Assembly (NCBI RefSeq): GCF_032854445.1
Contig: NC_088299.1
Coordinates: forward strand, 18,347,608-18,411,607
Length of the DNA: 64,000 nucleotides
From: Liolophura sinensis
Lineage: Eukaryota > Mollusca > Polyplacophora > Chitonida > Chitonidae
Direction: 5' to 3'
A program made the position numbers and the translations under genes. Shown piece by piece: positions 1 through 12,246 of the stretch. The notes beneath the pieces are model-generated. The model did no database searches. It was not told the DNA's origin and saw nothing but the letters and a program-made list of their open reading frames with translations. Position 1 is the first letter of the stretch. Every line of letters starts with the position of its first letter.

Positions 1-245
1 CGATACGAGGAATGCATACCGATATATACCTTCGAATCACCTAAACGGGTATAAAATATATGCATGCCCCAGGATTAAGCAGTTTAAGACAGGTAAATGT
101 GTGCGATGGACCCGGATCAAACGCCTTGATGGACAGACAATCGTGTGCATTGGTCTTCATTAAACATACAGGCAAATATATGCTTATTCCTGGGTGAATA
201 GACTAAACCGACAGAGTAAGGTGTGAACACCAGAGTCAGTCGACC

Positions 246-605
246 AAGCTGAAAGGCAAACGTGTACAAGGACAGGATCCGACATGAACGGACAAAGAAG
301 CAGAAAGACAAACGAGTGCAGGGACAGGATCAGACATGAACGGACAAAGAAGCAGAAAGACAAACGAGTGCAGGGACAGGATCAGACATGAACGGACAAA
401 GAAACAGAAAGACCACCGTGTACATGGACAGGATCAGACATGAACGGACAAAGAAGCAGAGAGACCACCGTGTACATGGACAGGATCAGACATGAACGGA
501 CAAAGAAGCAGAAAGACAAACGAGTGCAGGGACAGGATCAGACATGAACTGACAAACAAGCAGAAAAACAAACGTGTACATGAACAGGATCAACATGGAC
601 GGACA
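246..605. repeat. 52-bp tandem repeat, about 7 units
   Basis: Units start at 271, 323, 375, 427, 479, 531 and 583, exactly 52 bp apart, with a partial unit before. Each begins GACAGGATCAGACATGAAC and contains AAGCAGAAAGACAAACG. Two sub-variants alternate (GAGTGCAGG versus GTGTACATGG). 52 is not a multiple of three, so the open frames across it are incidental. Confidence 0.95.
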
Positions 606-621
606 GACAAGTTTAAAAACA

Positions 622-925
622 AACGACAGATAAATGTGAGCAAGTTATTAAACAAACAGATAAATGTGTGCAGGTTATTAAATTGGCAGATAAATGTGTG
701 CAGGTTATTAAACTGACAGGTAAATATGTGCAAGTTATTAAGCTGACAGATAAAAGTGAACATGCAGGTTATTAAACGGACAGATATATGTGAGAATACA
801 GGTCATTAAACAGACAGATAAACGTGGGCAGCCTATTAAACGAACAGATAAATGTGTGCAAATCATTAAGCTGACAGATACATATGGGCAGGCTATTAAA
901 CAAACAGATAAATGTCACAAAGTGT
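622..925. repeat. 30-bp tandem repeat, about 10 units
   Basis: Units around CAGATAAATGTGTGCAGGTT, with the TAAATGTG core at 631, 661, 691, 721 and 751, exactly 30 bp apart, then more diverged units of 30-34 bp. It follows the 52-bp array directly. The stretch at about 80-200 contains older, scattered relatives of the same unit (ACAGGTAAATGTGTGC, ACAGGCAAATATATGC). Confidence 0.9.
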
Positions 926-2497
926 CACAAAGTGGTTAACCATTTATTTATTTAAGAAGTATTAAAATTTAAAACGAGATTTGGACTTTTGATTGTGAGA
1001 CCTAAAAGACTTGAAATCGTGAACACATTATAAATGTGACACGTGTTTCTCAATCTAAATTTCTGGACTTCCAAATATCTTATGATGAAGCTTTCACTCC
1101 TGTAAAATACAATTAATTTCAAAGCCTAAACATGTCTTCTTAGGGGAAAGTGACTGCTTTTCTTCAGTTTAATTTTCATTTGAGACAGGAATGTTAAAAA
1201 CTTTCACAAATAAGGACCCAGAGTCCAGAGTCCAGAGTGTGGTTTGTTTTAATGATTTCCGTGATGTCAGACGTCGAAATGTCAGAGAGGGGGGAATATC
1301 GTGCCTGACCTGCTGGGGAACACATGCAACACCTGAACCTAACCAAGGGAGCAAAAATTTTAGTTGTTAATAAAAGTACTCATGACAAGTGATTAAACAA
1401 GACATTCGTTTTTATAGTGTGAAGGGTGGGTGTGAACGAACGTGTTTTGTTGCATAGTTGACAGAGGCATTGGTAGTGGAATATAGTCTTCTCCGCCCCT
1501 GTACCGTTAAGACGACGTAAACATGCTAATAGCCATGTGGTATACAATACTCGACTGATGATCAGACATACAGGTGACGTGATGCCGTAACGCCCCCATA
1601 AATATGTCGTGACTTATGTAACAATGCCTGACGAAACATCTGCGTTATCTTACTATTGTATGTGTAGTGTGAGTACTAATGTTTAGACGGTTCGAGCTTC
1701 CTCAGCTAAGGAATGATGCTCAGAGCGTGAAGGGTGTTCAACTTCTCATTGTTTTAGCTGGTTAGTGAGACTACAAAAAAATGTAGAAGTAAACACTTTT
1801 AGACATTTGTAAGCAACACATGCGTACAACCCTTTTGATTGAGGAACCCGGCATGACAAGACATTCTAAACATACACGACTTTGTGACTGCTCGTCCTTG
1901 ACAAACCATTTTGCGGTTTTTCGCTGGTCATGCGCTTTACCTAATAGAATAAAATGTCCTACAATCAACTCAACAAATGAGTAATAAATAAACTCTCAAC
2001 AGTAACACTTTATGTGGCATGTTTTTTACAGTAGTTTGTGCACACAAGTTCTGAGAGACTCTACCTTGTACAAGGCACAATGTACTTGCTACTGTCTGTT
2101 TGAATTATTTAAATAGATATCAGTTCTTTTTCGAAGAAAGTTTATCTGCACCTTGCCGTCACACCGATATACCATAATTTCTTGGGTTCTAAATATGTGT
2201 AAATACCCATGCATACAAAGCTTGCTTTTTGGTGAGACCAAGAAGCCGTAACACCACATTTGTATGTACAGTCATAGCGAATGCACCACAAGGGCCATTT
2301 TGGGAAAAAAGTGCTGTTGAACACTTCCACAAATCTCACTCGACAACTTTATGTAGAGTGTTAAGAACACCTAACGTCTCACTGGAGAACTGGGAGCTCA
2401 AATACACGTGCCGTACATTGAAAGACACTGCCACTTGGGGTTTCTCTACACCCTATTTTTGTGGATAGCTTTTCATCAGTAGTAACGTGGAGTATCC
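926..2497. other. Unique AT-rich sequence, nothing recognised
   Basis: Only short open frames (up to 65 codons) on both strands, without recognisable domains or convincing splice structure. No repeat copy was found. Confidence 0.5.
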
Positions 2498-2550
2498 ATA
2501 CTGATTGACGGCTGGTATGTGAATGTTTGCTTTGACACCCACATGTACTT
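2498..2550 (-). repeat. Fragment of dispersed repeat R1 (head part)
   Basis: The segment GATTGACGGCTGGTATGTGA followed by a TTTGACACCCACATGTAC-type sequence matches, with few changes, the head of the fuller R1 copy at 25160-25212 in the same orientation. Only about 50 bp remain. Confidence 0.5.
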
Positions 2551-2862
2551 GTGTATATGCGCTTGGCTGTGTGTTCATGTTATCACGTAAGGACATCTTA
2601 CTGTCGTTGTTGTTCTCTATGTCTCTATAGTCTTAAAGATGATTTCTATATTTTTAATGTACATAATTTAAAGTAAGTGACATAAAATCGCCTCGTTCAT
2701 AGATGTATATAATCAATACAAGCCCCACGGCAAGCTCTGTCGAATGTCCTGCCACATTTCATCCTGGGACATAGGCCTACCGTTTCATTTTTTAATTTAT
2801 ATTTAACATATAACTCTTCTATTCTTCGGTCTGATATTACTTTCTGCTAATTTAATCGTAAT

Positions 2863-3003
2863 TTATTTATTTATTTATTTGATTGGTGTTTTACGCCGTA
2901 CTCAAAAATATTCTACGAAAACGACAGCGGCTAGCACTATGATGGGAGGAAACCGGGCAGCCTGGGGGAAACCCACGACCATCCGCAGGTTGCTATCAGA
3001 CCA
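2863..3003 (-). mobile_element. SINE-1 fragment (5'-truncated)
   Basis: On the - strand this is the SINE-1 body and tail. The + strand shows the (ATTT)n start, GATTGGTGTTTTACGCCGTA, a variant of GACGGCGGCCAGCAC, then GAGGAAACCGGGCAG and CCACGACCATCCGCAGGTTG. The tRNA-like head is missing. Confidence 0.9.
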
Positions 3004-5127
3004 CTTAATCGTGATTAATCCCAATGGAACCAAATTAAATGGTTGTTTTTACCTTTAAAGAACAATTAAATAAATCATTTATATCCCAAGTGTGGTGCAT
3101 CTCTTTCATAAATCCATGTTGTGTGTATACGGGTGTTTGCTGACCGCTCTGATGCATTGGCCAGGTAATTGGACTCATGGTAGGTGTGCCACACACCTGA
3201 AGTAGCCAAACTAAATACGTATTCACTCATTGACAGCATCATATGTACACACTCGTCCGCTCGGTGACCATGAATCCCTGCCAAGTGTCCTGGACCGTTC
3301 GGTCAGTGTACAGCTGACGGTCCACTATTGATACAGCCTCACTCACCCCTCCCCACCCCCCACTTCCCCTCTCCTGTGTCGTGTCAGTATGTCCAGTACT
3401 GAGGATACAAACTTATAACCTGGCATAACTCGGTGAACAAGGGGCATGGGAATATGTATAATAAAGCTGGCGGACATTCCACAGGGCGCTAAGACACACT
3501 ACCCACGACAACAGCTAATCAACGAAATGAAATTGTACAACTTCTTTACCGCCGATGTTGTGTACATCGCATATTATCAGGGTGGTACGGTACAACATGG
3601 ACGCGTAGAAATCAGCGTAAGAAAGGTTAGCATTGACAATGGAATTTAGTCCATCCTTGAAATTATTTTATATTTTAAAATGTATAACTCATTACATCGA
3701 ATGAAAATTATGTGTATGGATATAATAAGAAATACACAGCGGTCGTATAAATGCATATTCCCGAGTACGGTGTAAAACTTCAATCAAATAAATAAATATA
3801 GAAATACAAACCAGTAAGTAAAGGCAAAAATGGATAACTTAATTCAACAATCAATAAAATACTAAATAATAAATTTTATTGGTTGAATTGAATTTCAGCG
3901 TAAAAGGAAACAATGCCATAGGAAATGAATTTCCTCAATTCTCACGTATCTCGGAGGATGGCCTCCTTTTTCTAGGGCCCTGTGGTACCTCGGGAGAACC
4001 TATTTAACAGCTTAGCCGGCGAGGTTCCTTTGGGGACTGTTTGGATGTTCTTTCACTTGTGCCTGCTCATTGTAGCCTACATATATCGACAATTAAGTTT
4101 CCATTTGGGGACAACAGTCTTGTGAAACACTTAATAAGTGGACTACTACATGAAATAAATGAGTAAATTATCACAAGACATTGTTCGTTCTGATGGAGAA
4201 ATGGGTCAAAGACATATGTAGTACATTTATTATTGCTGATATATGTTTATATGAGGGTATTGTTATATAATTTCACAGTATCTGTATAGGACACTTCACA
4301 TAATACTTAGATTTAAGTACACCTTGTAATCCTTCAGGAGCTGGGCGCGGAGATCGTTTGGGAGAGTAGATTGCATAATGGGTCAGTAGGTTCGGCTTTT
4401 ATCCTCTCAAATCTGTGCTTCATTCAATTTAATTCTATGCTAACTTCTCTTCATTTCCCCAGCTGCTGTAGTAGTTACGCTAAGTGTGAGAATATGCGAG
4501 TTTGAGGAGAAACATTACGACACTGTAGTGTCCTCCCTCTGTGTTAAAATGTTTTCGAAATGGTATTTTTCATTGATTTATAAAAAAAAACTATCCCTTA
4601 CCACTTCAAAAAAAGAAAAAGAAAAAGAAAAGAAAAGAAAAATACAAAACAGACACACACAAAAGCAGACAATCACCGAACAGTTAGATACAAAAGTTTA
4701 ATGATTATGGTCTACTATTCTTTTTAAAGCTTTTATTTAAGCTCTTTGTAAGATGGTGCTTTTCAGAGAGCGTCGACAGTGTGATGGTTGCATTTCAAGT
4801 AGTATCACTCAACCGATGAAATCCGACTTTTTATCAATTTACATCAGTTTAAATTCTAATAATTCAGATAAATGAATTCCCACGCCTCCTAGCACCCTAG
4901 GCGTACTAGGGGGGAAACTTATTTAAGGTACCATTTTAAAAATGTCATAAATTTTTTGAATATTTAATCAGACATGAATATCCATGAAATTCGACAGAGC
5001 AACGTAGGTTCCCTCTAACTAAGCTACATGCACCTACAATGAAAGACATCAAATTTTATTGACATATGTACCATACAGAGTACTCGAAATGCAGATTGGT
5101 TGCTCGTTGACGTTTCGCAGTGTGACA
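3004..5127. other. Intergenic, minor repeats only
   Basis: No gene recognised; open frames are short. It holds a lone SINE-1 tail (about 3760-3798, GAGTACGGTGTAAAACTTCAATCAAATAAA) and a purine-rich run of A and G at about 4589-4645 that creates a Lys/Glu-rich open frame. A GC-rich patch with C runs lies at 3330-3370. Confidence 0.5.
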
Positions 5128-5256
5128 GCTCCGGTGGCCTAATGGTTAGAGCGTCGGCCTCGAAGTTGGTAGACCTCAGGATCATATGGTTGTCATACCT
5201 TAGTCATATGAATGAAAAATTGATAAGTACGACGTTAAACCCCAAGCACAGATATG
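5128..5256 (+). mobile_element. SINE-2 copy with internal deletion, tRNA-like head
   Basis: The head GGTGGCCTAATGGTTAGAGC is a classic A-box region of a tRNA-derived SINE. The tail ATAAGTACGACGTTAAACCC followed by CAAGCAC is the reverse complement of the tail of the SINE-2 copies at 12672 and 32690. The body between them (about 200 bp in the fuller copy) is missing and box B is lost. It fixes the orientation of the family. Confidence 0.85.
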
Positions 5257-6757
5257 GCGTGGAAGATTAACACACATTGGAGACAGCTGAAAAGGTTTAA
5301 CATGTGATACAATGTATCAAAACGCTAAATGCGTTTAGCAAATTTCACGAAGTATTTGTTTCATGATGCTTAAATGCTAAACACGATTAGTGTAAGGGGT
5401 TATTGGCCATAGGACATTTGTATGAACATATCCGAGCTGAACATAAACGTGACAAAGGTAAATACCTATCTACCTAGACAAGTAGAAGTGCTTCGTGGAA
5501 AAGTAAGTACATTATCAAAAACAAGCGTAACAGTTAAACATGTTTACATGACGATTTTTATGACGTTATTATTTAGTTCAGTTGCTAGCCGAGCGTGTTT
5601 AGTCTAAAAGTGTGTTTGCGCATGCTCGCCGTAGTACACGTGATCATATTGAAAACGAGGCTAGTCGTCTGCTTATTTTTGGAAGAGAAGATGCCGAGAA
5701 GTGTCTCTGTATTTGGCAATTGCGGTATTGGTATGTGCTGATCTCTTCTAATATAATTGTTTGTGTTTGTGTCTGCTGCACAATTCATGTTGTGTCGTGC
5801 ATCATTATATACGTGTGTAGCTGTTGTGGCGAGCATTGATGTGGTCGGTGTGTACGTTGTATTTGTAGGTTAGACAGATCTGTTTCAGTCCTGCCACCAT
5901 ATATTTTAGACATGCTAAAAAGTAAAAGGCCCTTAACAAACAGTTTACAGTTCTGTCCAATTCCGGGAAAATTCTGATGCATTTTCATTTGTTTCAAAAT
6001 AACATCGCTACAGCCACATGCATGGCTTGCAGTGTCAGTTGAAGCAGTCAATGTGTTAATCAGCATGTACGTGTATGAGGACTTGCATATTTATGCAATA
6101 TGGTGGATGCTTACCCTATCTCCTAACTTTTCAGAAACTCCCTGAATTTAACATCTTAACATGAAGAAAGGATTGCGAAGCAGTGTATGCAAAAATAATG
6201 AACTGATATGCTTGGCAATTTGGTGTCAGTCACCAACTGTGAGTCGAAGAAAGGTGACCTAGATATTGAAGTTTTAATCGATTACAGGTGTGTTTTCCTT
6301 GACTGGGAAAATATTGTCGCGTTGGCATAACAAATTACATTTAGGAATCGAAGCGGAATCCTAGCGAAGAATGTAACAACATAGCACTGGATGTCCATGG
6401 CAGCCTATATCGGAGCACTATCTTACCGGAGGGATACATGTAGGTCACAATGTGCCGGTGTATTTATGTGCACCTGATACCAAAATATTGATATTCATTG
6501 TCAACAAGAATATACCGACTATATTTTTTAGTATTTCATTTGCGTGACAGCCAGATGTATTTGAAGTGAAATTTGAAGCATGGTTATTATAAACCTGTTT
6601 ATCATATTACTCATTGTAAACTAGTTCTACTGTTTGAAACCAAAATGAAGTCACTAATTTGTGTTTCAGGTGAATTGAAATTGTTGAAAGCCTGGAGAAG
6701 AGGAGTGGAGACTTGCAACAAACTTCACTCAGTTATGACTGTTGTACAGGTAATACA
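5257..6757. other. Intergenic, nothing recognised
   Basis: Short open frames only. I see no repeats apart from brief T/G-rich runs near 5755-5830. Confidence 0.5.
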
Positions 6758-7319
6758 GATTACCATCTCGTTTTGCCCTAAAATTTGGTGAAGCCTTTCA
6801 TGAAGTTGCTGGCTGTGTGAAGTCCGTGAAAAGACTGCCATCACGTGATTTACAGGTAACATGCTCTGACAGGGGTCAGGTCAAGCGTTTGCTAAGGCTG
6901 ACTTCTATAATGGGCAAAGACATACAATGCGGCGAACCATCTATGTCGTCATGTAAGAGTGTCATTTATGATGTTGGAGAAAGTGTAACAACTTTGAAAA
7001 TCCAGGTGACTTTACGTAAAGGGAAATGTATTAAAAGTGAACGGATGAAAAAGGTTAAAGATCGTCAGGTATCATCTTGCATTTGGCTTTATTTTAATCG
7101 AGATCTGCCAACGGAAGTGTTGTTAGGATATGAGAAATTCACTGTAAAGCGTTATATCCCCCCCTGTGCTGAGATGTTTCCATTACCAGTACCAAAATCA
7201 TACGTCGAAAACTTGTAAGCCATAGTGCTGCTTATGGCGGCTGTCCTGTCAGGAAGGAGGCAAGTAAGGCTCTTTATGTCGGAATTACCGAGAATGTTTC
7301 GTACTCCGCTGCTTTAAAA
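6758..7319 (+). pseudogene. LINE ORF1 (gag-like) remnant with decayed zinc knuckle
   Basis: Open from about 6758 to 7218; a GTG at 6817 is the nearest start-like codon. The product (about 150 codons) has the pattern of ORF1 proteins of RNase H-type non-LTR retrotransposons: FGEAFHEVAG, CVKSVKRLPSRDLQVTCSD, then CKSVIYDV, then LGYEKFTVKRYIPP just before a zinc knuckle. A frameshift follows, and the knuckle is readable in the next frame (RCFHYQYQNHTSKTC, one Cys replaced by Tyr), then a stop and SHSAAYGGCPVRKEASKA in another frame. ORF1 binds element RNA; this copy is inactive. The sequence is interrupted by a SINE at 7320. Confidence 0.8.
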
Positions 7320-7498
7320 TCTCATGCTGGCTTCCTCTCCGGCCGTACGTGGGAAGGTCTGCCAGCAACCTGCGGATGGTCGTGGGTTTCCCCCGGGCTC
7401 TGCCCGGTTTCCACCCACCATAATGCTGGCCGCCGTCGTATAAAGTGAAATATTCTTGAGTATGGCGTAAAAGACCAATCAAATAAATAAATAAATCT
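7320..7498 (+). mobile_element. SINE-1 copy inserted in the LINE remnant
   Basis: Starts at CTCATGCTGGCTTCCTCTCC, runs through the CCGCCGTCGTATAA body and ends GACCAATCAAATAAATAAAT. The tRNA-like head is absent, so it is 5'-truncated. It lies between the ORF1 part and the ORF2 part of one decayed LINE in the same orientation, so it is probably younger than that LINE. Confidence 0.92.
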
Positions 7499-7514
7499 TA
7501 AACCTAAGTATAAT

Positions 7515-9075
7515 ATTACATTCCCAGGGTATGTCATAAAAAAAAACTGGCAGAATTGGCACGGCCAGAAGTGGGCTGGCTTTTGGGCTCCGGTGTCAGG
7601 ATCTGAACGCTGCAAAGCGGCACATCCAACAGGCTCTAGACGCAGTGACACGATGGAGTAAGCTTTGTGGGTTCCGTTTTCGAGTATGAAGTCAAAGGCG
7701 GTTGTGTTCACGAAAAGGAGGATTTTACAGCACATATCACTTACGGTCAGTAACACCTTCATCTTTCCGCTATTTAGGTGTTACTTTTGTCACCATATTA
7801 ACCTGGCGCAAACATATTGATAATGTTGTTTTCAAATGCAAATAAATGCTGAACTTGATGAGGTCTGTATCTGGGAAAAGCTTGGGAGCTGATAATAAAT
7901 CCTTACTCTTAATGTATATGTCGTTAATTCGATCAAGGCTTGATTATGGATGTGAAACTTTTGTTTCAGCTTGCGATACTTTAAAGTTTAGACTTGACTC
8001 TAGCCAGTGTGCAGCATTACGGATTTGCACTGTAGCGATGAAAACTACTCATCTAAATGTTTTTCATGTCCACTGCCGGGAATGACCTCTCTCAATTAGG
8101 CGCAAACTGCGCACAGCTAAATTTGGGATGAAGTTAGAAAGCTCTCTGACTAATTCAGCCAGTTCAGTGTTTTCATCATCTTGTTAGGATTCTTTCTGTA
8201 ATGCCAACAAAAAGTTAAAGCTTTTCAATGTGCTGGGGCCTATACTGGACGTTTACAGAAAGAATGTGTCACGCCATCTCCCCCCCTGGAAGGTCCAACC
8301 ACCATATGTATCCATGGACTTGTACTCTCAGGTCCAGAAATCAGACAGTCCTCACTACATTTCTGTGATTTCTAACGAATACGTAAGCATTATTTGGTCT
8401 CTGTGCTCTGCTCTTTCTTCTGGATTTAAGGCCATTAAGAGCTGTTATGTTCACAGATTCTCTTAGTGCTTTACAGTCAATGACGTCATTTAAGTGGACA
8501 AAATGCCACTCTGTCCTGTACGAAGTAGTTTTTCTGTCGTCCTCTCTAATCTTTGTTGGTCTTGACATTTGCTTCACTTGGTTTCCTGGGAATTCTGGGG
8601 TACCTGGTAATGAACGAGCAGATAGACTAGCCAAACGAGCCCTAAGGCTGCGTAATGTCACCTCTAATCTCAGACTGACCATATCCGAGGCCCTAAATGA
8701 AGTAGGGTCATTTTTATCACTTATTTAACTCTGTTGTCAAAGTTCATAACAGCCTCCCTTTTTCCTTTTCCAGCAAAAAAGCAGAAATCTTGTGTTTCCG
8801 GCTTCGGTCAGGACATCTCCCAGGTAATGGCTACTGAAAAAGATTCAAAGTAAGAGATTCAGATTTGTGTAATGTTTGTCAGGCTGAGGGAACCATCCAT
8901 CACGTTTTACTCGTGTGTCCGCGGTACACTGCTCCGAGACAAATCTTCTTTTCTGACCTTGTTGACGTTGGAATTGTTAACCCAACTCTGAGGAGTGGTC
9001 TTTGTCCACCGAAAAATGCAAGTATAGTTTTTAAATCTGTGGGGAATTATTTATGTAGGATCCACAGGTTTTAGG
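7515..9075 (+). pseudogene. LINE ORF2 remnant: RT C-terminus, RNase H, CCHC
   Basis: Several frames give, in order, the C-terminal half of a non-LTR reverse transcriptase. It begins with AAKRHIQQALDAVTRWSKLC (7600s), then SMKSKAVVFTKRR, YLGVTF and LTWRKHIDN (about 7770-7830). SGKSLGADNKSLLLMYMSLI and RSRLDYGC (7846-8085) follow. Then comes an RNase HI domain (8447-8728) with FTDSLSALQS and WFPGNSGVPGNERADRLAK, where the usual PGH is PGN. The end is CNVCQAEGTIHHVLLVCPRY (from 8868), the C-terminal CX2C...HX4C finger. Frameshifts and stops show it is dead. RNase H plus this finger points to the I/Jockey-like group. The endonuclease and N-terminal RT are missing, so there was also a large internal deletion. 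Confidence 0.88.
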
Positions 9076-9225
9076 CTACGGCATTGTGGCAATAGTTCTC
9101 TATGGATTGACTACGGTTGATTAAGTAGCCTAAGTCCCTGAAACACATCTTATTGCCTTGGCGCAAATCATTCCATGGAATGGAGTCGCCATGTGAACTA
9201 ATATATGTAAGTATGTATGTTAAAA
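9076..9225 (+). mobile_element. Probable 3' UTR of the LINE remnant
   Basis: Follows the ORF2 stop and ends at a short GTAT-type repeat (GTAAGTATGTATGTT, about 9206-9220), a possible 3' tail of the element. The boundary is a guess. Confidence 0.3.
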
Positions 9226-10865
9226 AGAGTATTTCATGGTTGGAAGAGAGTAAGTTGATAATATCACCATGCATATTGGACATAAAAACAATGCTAAATC
9301 CTTGCAATTCAAAACCCAAAGAACGCATGTAAATGAATAAGCTAAATTTACTGAAGATTGAGATTTGTGTGAGATGCCATTTGAACATACAGTGCACACT
9401 AGTGAATTCCATGCCATATAAGTCTTTAACTTATGAACGTAATTATCAACAATAAACAATTTTATTGTATGTTACGAGTAAGTTACATCTGATAATTCCA
9501 TCTGATAATTCCATGTAACAATAGTGACCAAAAGTTGGTTGCTACTAATGCTGGTAACTTCTTTGGTACATGTATATAGCATAATTTAATTGATTACAAA
9601 ACTCATTGTTTACATCTTGTTTTTGTATTGACTGTTCTATAGCCGATACATTGTGTTGCAAGTTTTTAAGGTCATAATCTTTCATCTCTTCAGGGTTGGC
9701 TTCGGCATCTTTCATCGGTAATTTGAAATCATTTTAAATATATAGGTAGCGCGTTTCAACCAATCATGTGTAAAGCAAAAAGGTGCTGTGGCTAGTTAGA
9801 TTATCCGTCTAAAGTGTGCACCTCTGACAACAATCACACTTGGATTTCTATAGGAACAACATGACATGAAAATATGTGCCGAGCGTGAGAGATTTCAGTG
9901 ATTGATCTAGTGAAGACTCACCTGTAACTAAGTCGAACTACGCGTACCTGCAGTGTTCAATTCAACCAAGGGTCCTACGGTGGCGAAGCGAACGTGACGT
10001 GTGATTTGTGAAGGTGGTAAATTGTGGCATACACAAAATCAGTTCATTATCATGATATCAGGACAAGACTTACAGTTTCAGTATTTAATTACCTGCAAGT
10101 AATGTTTTCCTGGACAATGTCTGTGGGTTATATGTTCCTGAAAGTTGTCTGACTGACACCTTGTGATTGGACATTGGTTGCAATATAACAGTGGTATGGT
10201 ATTCAGGTAGAATGGTTGTAGATCTTGTGAGAGATCTGTTTGTTTGCTACGGTTTAATTTCATTTTCACCATTACTTTAGTACTTATTGAATGGTTAAAT
10301 GTTGCATATTTTTACAGACCTTCCTTAAATACTGGTGTGAATGAAGACTAATTGCACAGTAGAACGACCTAAGCACCGCCTTTTTATATACATGTTTAGA
10401 TGATGACATGTCAAAAAAGTGGAAGAGGGTAAAGCGTGGAAGTTTGCAGTTGCTTTGTGCATAGATATCAAACATGTTTAGCTTATCATGTGTTTTGGGG
10501 TAAACATGTTTAGGATTCCCCGACAAAAATATATTTTGTGCCCTCCTCATGTTTAAGCCTCAACATTTCAACTTAAACACCTTTTCTCATTACATGTTTA
10601 GCCAACCATATGCTTGAAAAGTGAAAGCAAGATTGTGTGGAGCTTTGTGTTCAGACCCTACACATATATCTCAGAGTGTACGCTTTGAAGTGCCGTCTCG
10701 CAGTGACTGTTTACCACGTGTTTAAATCCAGTTCAATCTGGTTTGCCGGCAGATTTAAATCATGGGTTTTGTCAGATAGACAAAGTCAAGTTATTTTTAA
10801 TATACAGCTTCCAATGACTTTTGAAGAACTTCTAAGCTTTAATGTTGTTTGTTATATGTAGATTG
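9226..10865. other. Intergenic; CATGTTTA cluster and a tRNA-like scrap
   Basis: No gene recognised. Contents: a direct duplication of ATCTGATAATTCC at about 9488-9514; a sequence at 9775-9850 (GGTGCTGTGGCTAGTTAGAT) that resembles a tRNA A-box region without a good box B; and five CATGTTTA octamers at 10391-10600. Confidence 0.4.
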
Positions 10866-11035
10866 AATCGTTTATTTGGTAAGTGTTTAACACCGTCCGT
10901 ACTCGGCCCGGAAATACTGGAGTAAGCCGACAAGGCCATGGCGACAGTTGTGACACGCAGGTCTGGAGAACTCTCTGTCAAGGGATTGAACCCCTGTCTC
11001 GGGTGTTCAAGTTGTAAGCTTGTTGGTAAATATGT
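10866..11035 (-). mobile_element. tRNA-headed SINE-like repeat (SINE-3)
   Basis: Read on the - strand it has a good box B (the + strand shows AGGGATTGAACCCCTG at 10979-10994) and ends in GAGTACGGACGGTGTTAAAC (+ strand 10884-10903), the tail type shared with the other SINEs here. The middle differs from SINE-1 and SINE-2. Confidence 0.6.
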
Positions 11036-12246
11036 GTACATTACACACAGGTCACTTAGGACAGTTGCTACCAGCGGAGAGTGATCAAAAACACTCCAAA
11101 ACACATCATATTTTCGGAATAGAATTCTGGAATAGATTCAGTGACAACGATAAACTATAATTATGTTAAGTACTGTATTTTGGGTGCAAATAGCAGCACA
11201 GGACCGTCATACATGTAAGTAATACTTTGTGGTATTAGTGCAATCTATCCTGTCGTCACTCAGAAAAGTGTTCTGTAAAATTGCAGAAATTATAATTTTT
11301 CGTACAATATATGAAGACAGTAGCGTAAATCGCATTCGTTGCTTTAAAGTATAATATTGTACGTGGTGAGAGTGTGGTTTTGCTACATTGTAATAATATA
11401 TATGACCACCATACTGTGAAACGCTTTTGTTGCTTTTATAAAGTATAGTAGTCTTATAACATAAAGCGAGAGTACCGTAAAACGCCGATTCTCATTGAAA
11501 TATAAAACATAAATCTTGTCTGTTCTGTAAATGGCTCTTCTTGCTTGCTACTAATATCCTAAATTATGTCAGTATTCTGGAAAGTAGTGTATTGAAATGT
11601 ACTGTACTGAAAACAACTTCTGTAAATGACAATTCTGGCAAACTCATTATTATTATCACATATAGCAATACTATTCCGATGTCGCTATTAAAAACAAATG
11701 ACGCATTTGTTTTAAACACCGAAGTAAAAACTAGTGAAGTTGACATGTACCGTTAACAGTTTTATTTTCCCTGTCAAACCACAAGAACCGCGAGATAGGC
11801 GCGTATAATTTTTGTCCAGCTCAACATACAGCCGGGCCAGTTTGAGTTATCTCCCCTACACCAGGACGTTCGCTTCTCCGTTTCAGAACGTGGATATACT
11901 GAGCCAGCATACGTGTAACTTCCATAGGCATCTTGTACACAGGAATCGTGATCGATATTCTACCTGCACCAGGAAGCTGTCTTAAGCTTAAGTGATTAAG
12001 TATTAACTTTTGGTATTATTCCTGGCCTTAAGCTTGAACTAAAAACGCTACTTTTAGAGTTTTTCGTGAAGAACGAAGGTAATTTTTAGCACTGAAGGTA
12101 AATAAAAATTGTAGCGCAGTAATCATTTTGAAATTAAGACTCCATGATTCTGGAGCCAGGTTCCCAAGGTAAAGATGAAGTGATAAAAATGTTTCAGGAG
12201 TTGGATTAAATTTAATACATTCTGTAATATTCACACTACTTACCAC
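11036..12246. other. Intergenic, nothing recognised
   Basis: AT-rich, short open frames only. There is a loose, diverged recurrence of AAAGTATA...CTGTAAAACG-like phrases at 11330-11490. Confidence 0.5.

Noticed and set aside
5146-5200. tRNA gene on the + strand
   Set aside because: Good A box but no box B, and the sequence continues into a SINE-2 tail; it is a SINE head.
7285-7482. - strand frames over SINE copies (also at 12323-12572, 23692-23963, 55216-55499)
   Set aside because: All are translations of SINE-1 in arbitrary frames; the same pseudo-peptides recur wherever the SINE occurs.
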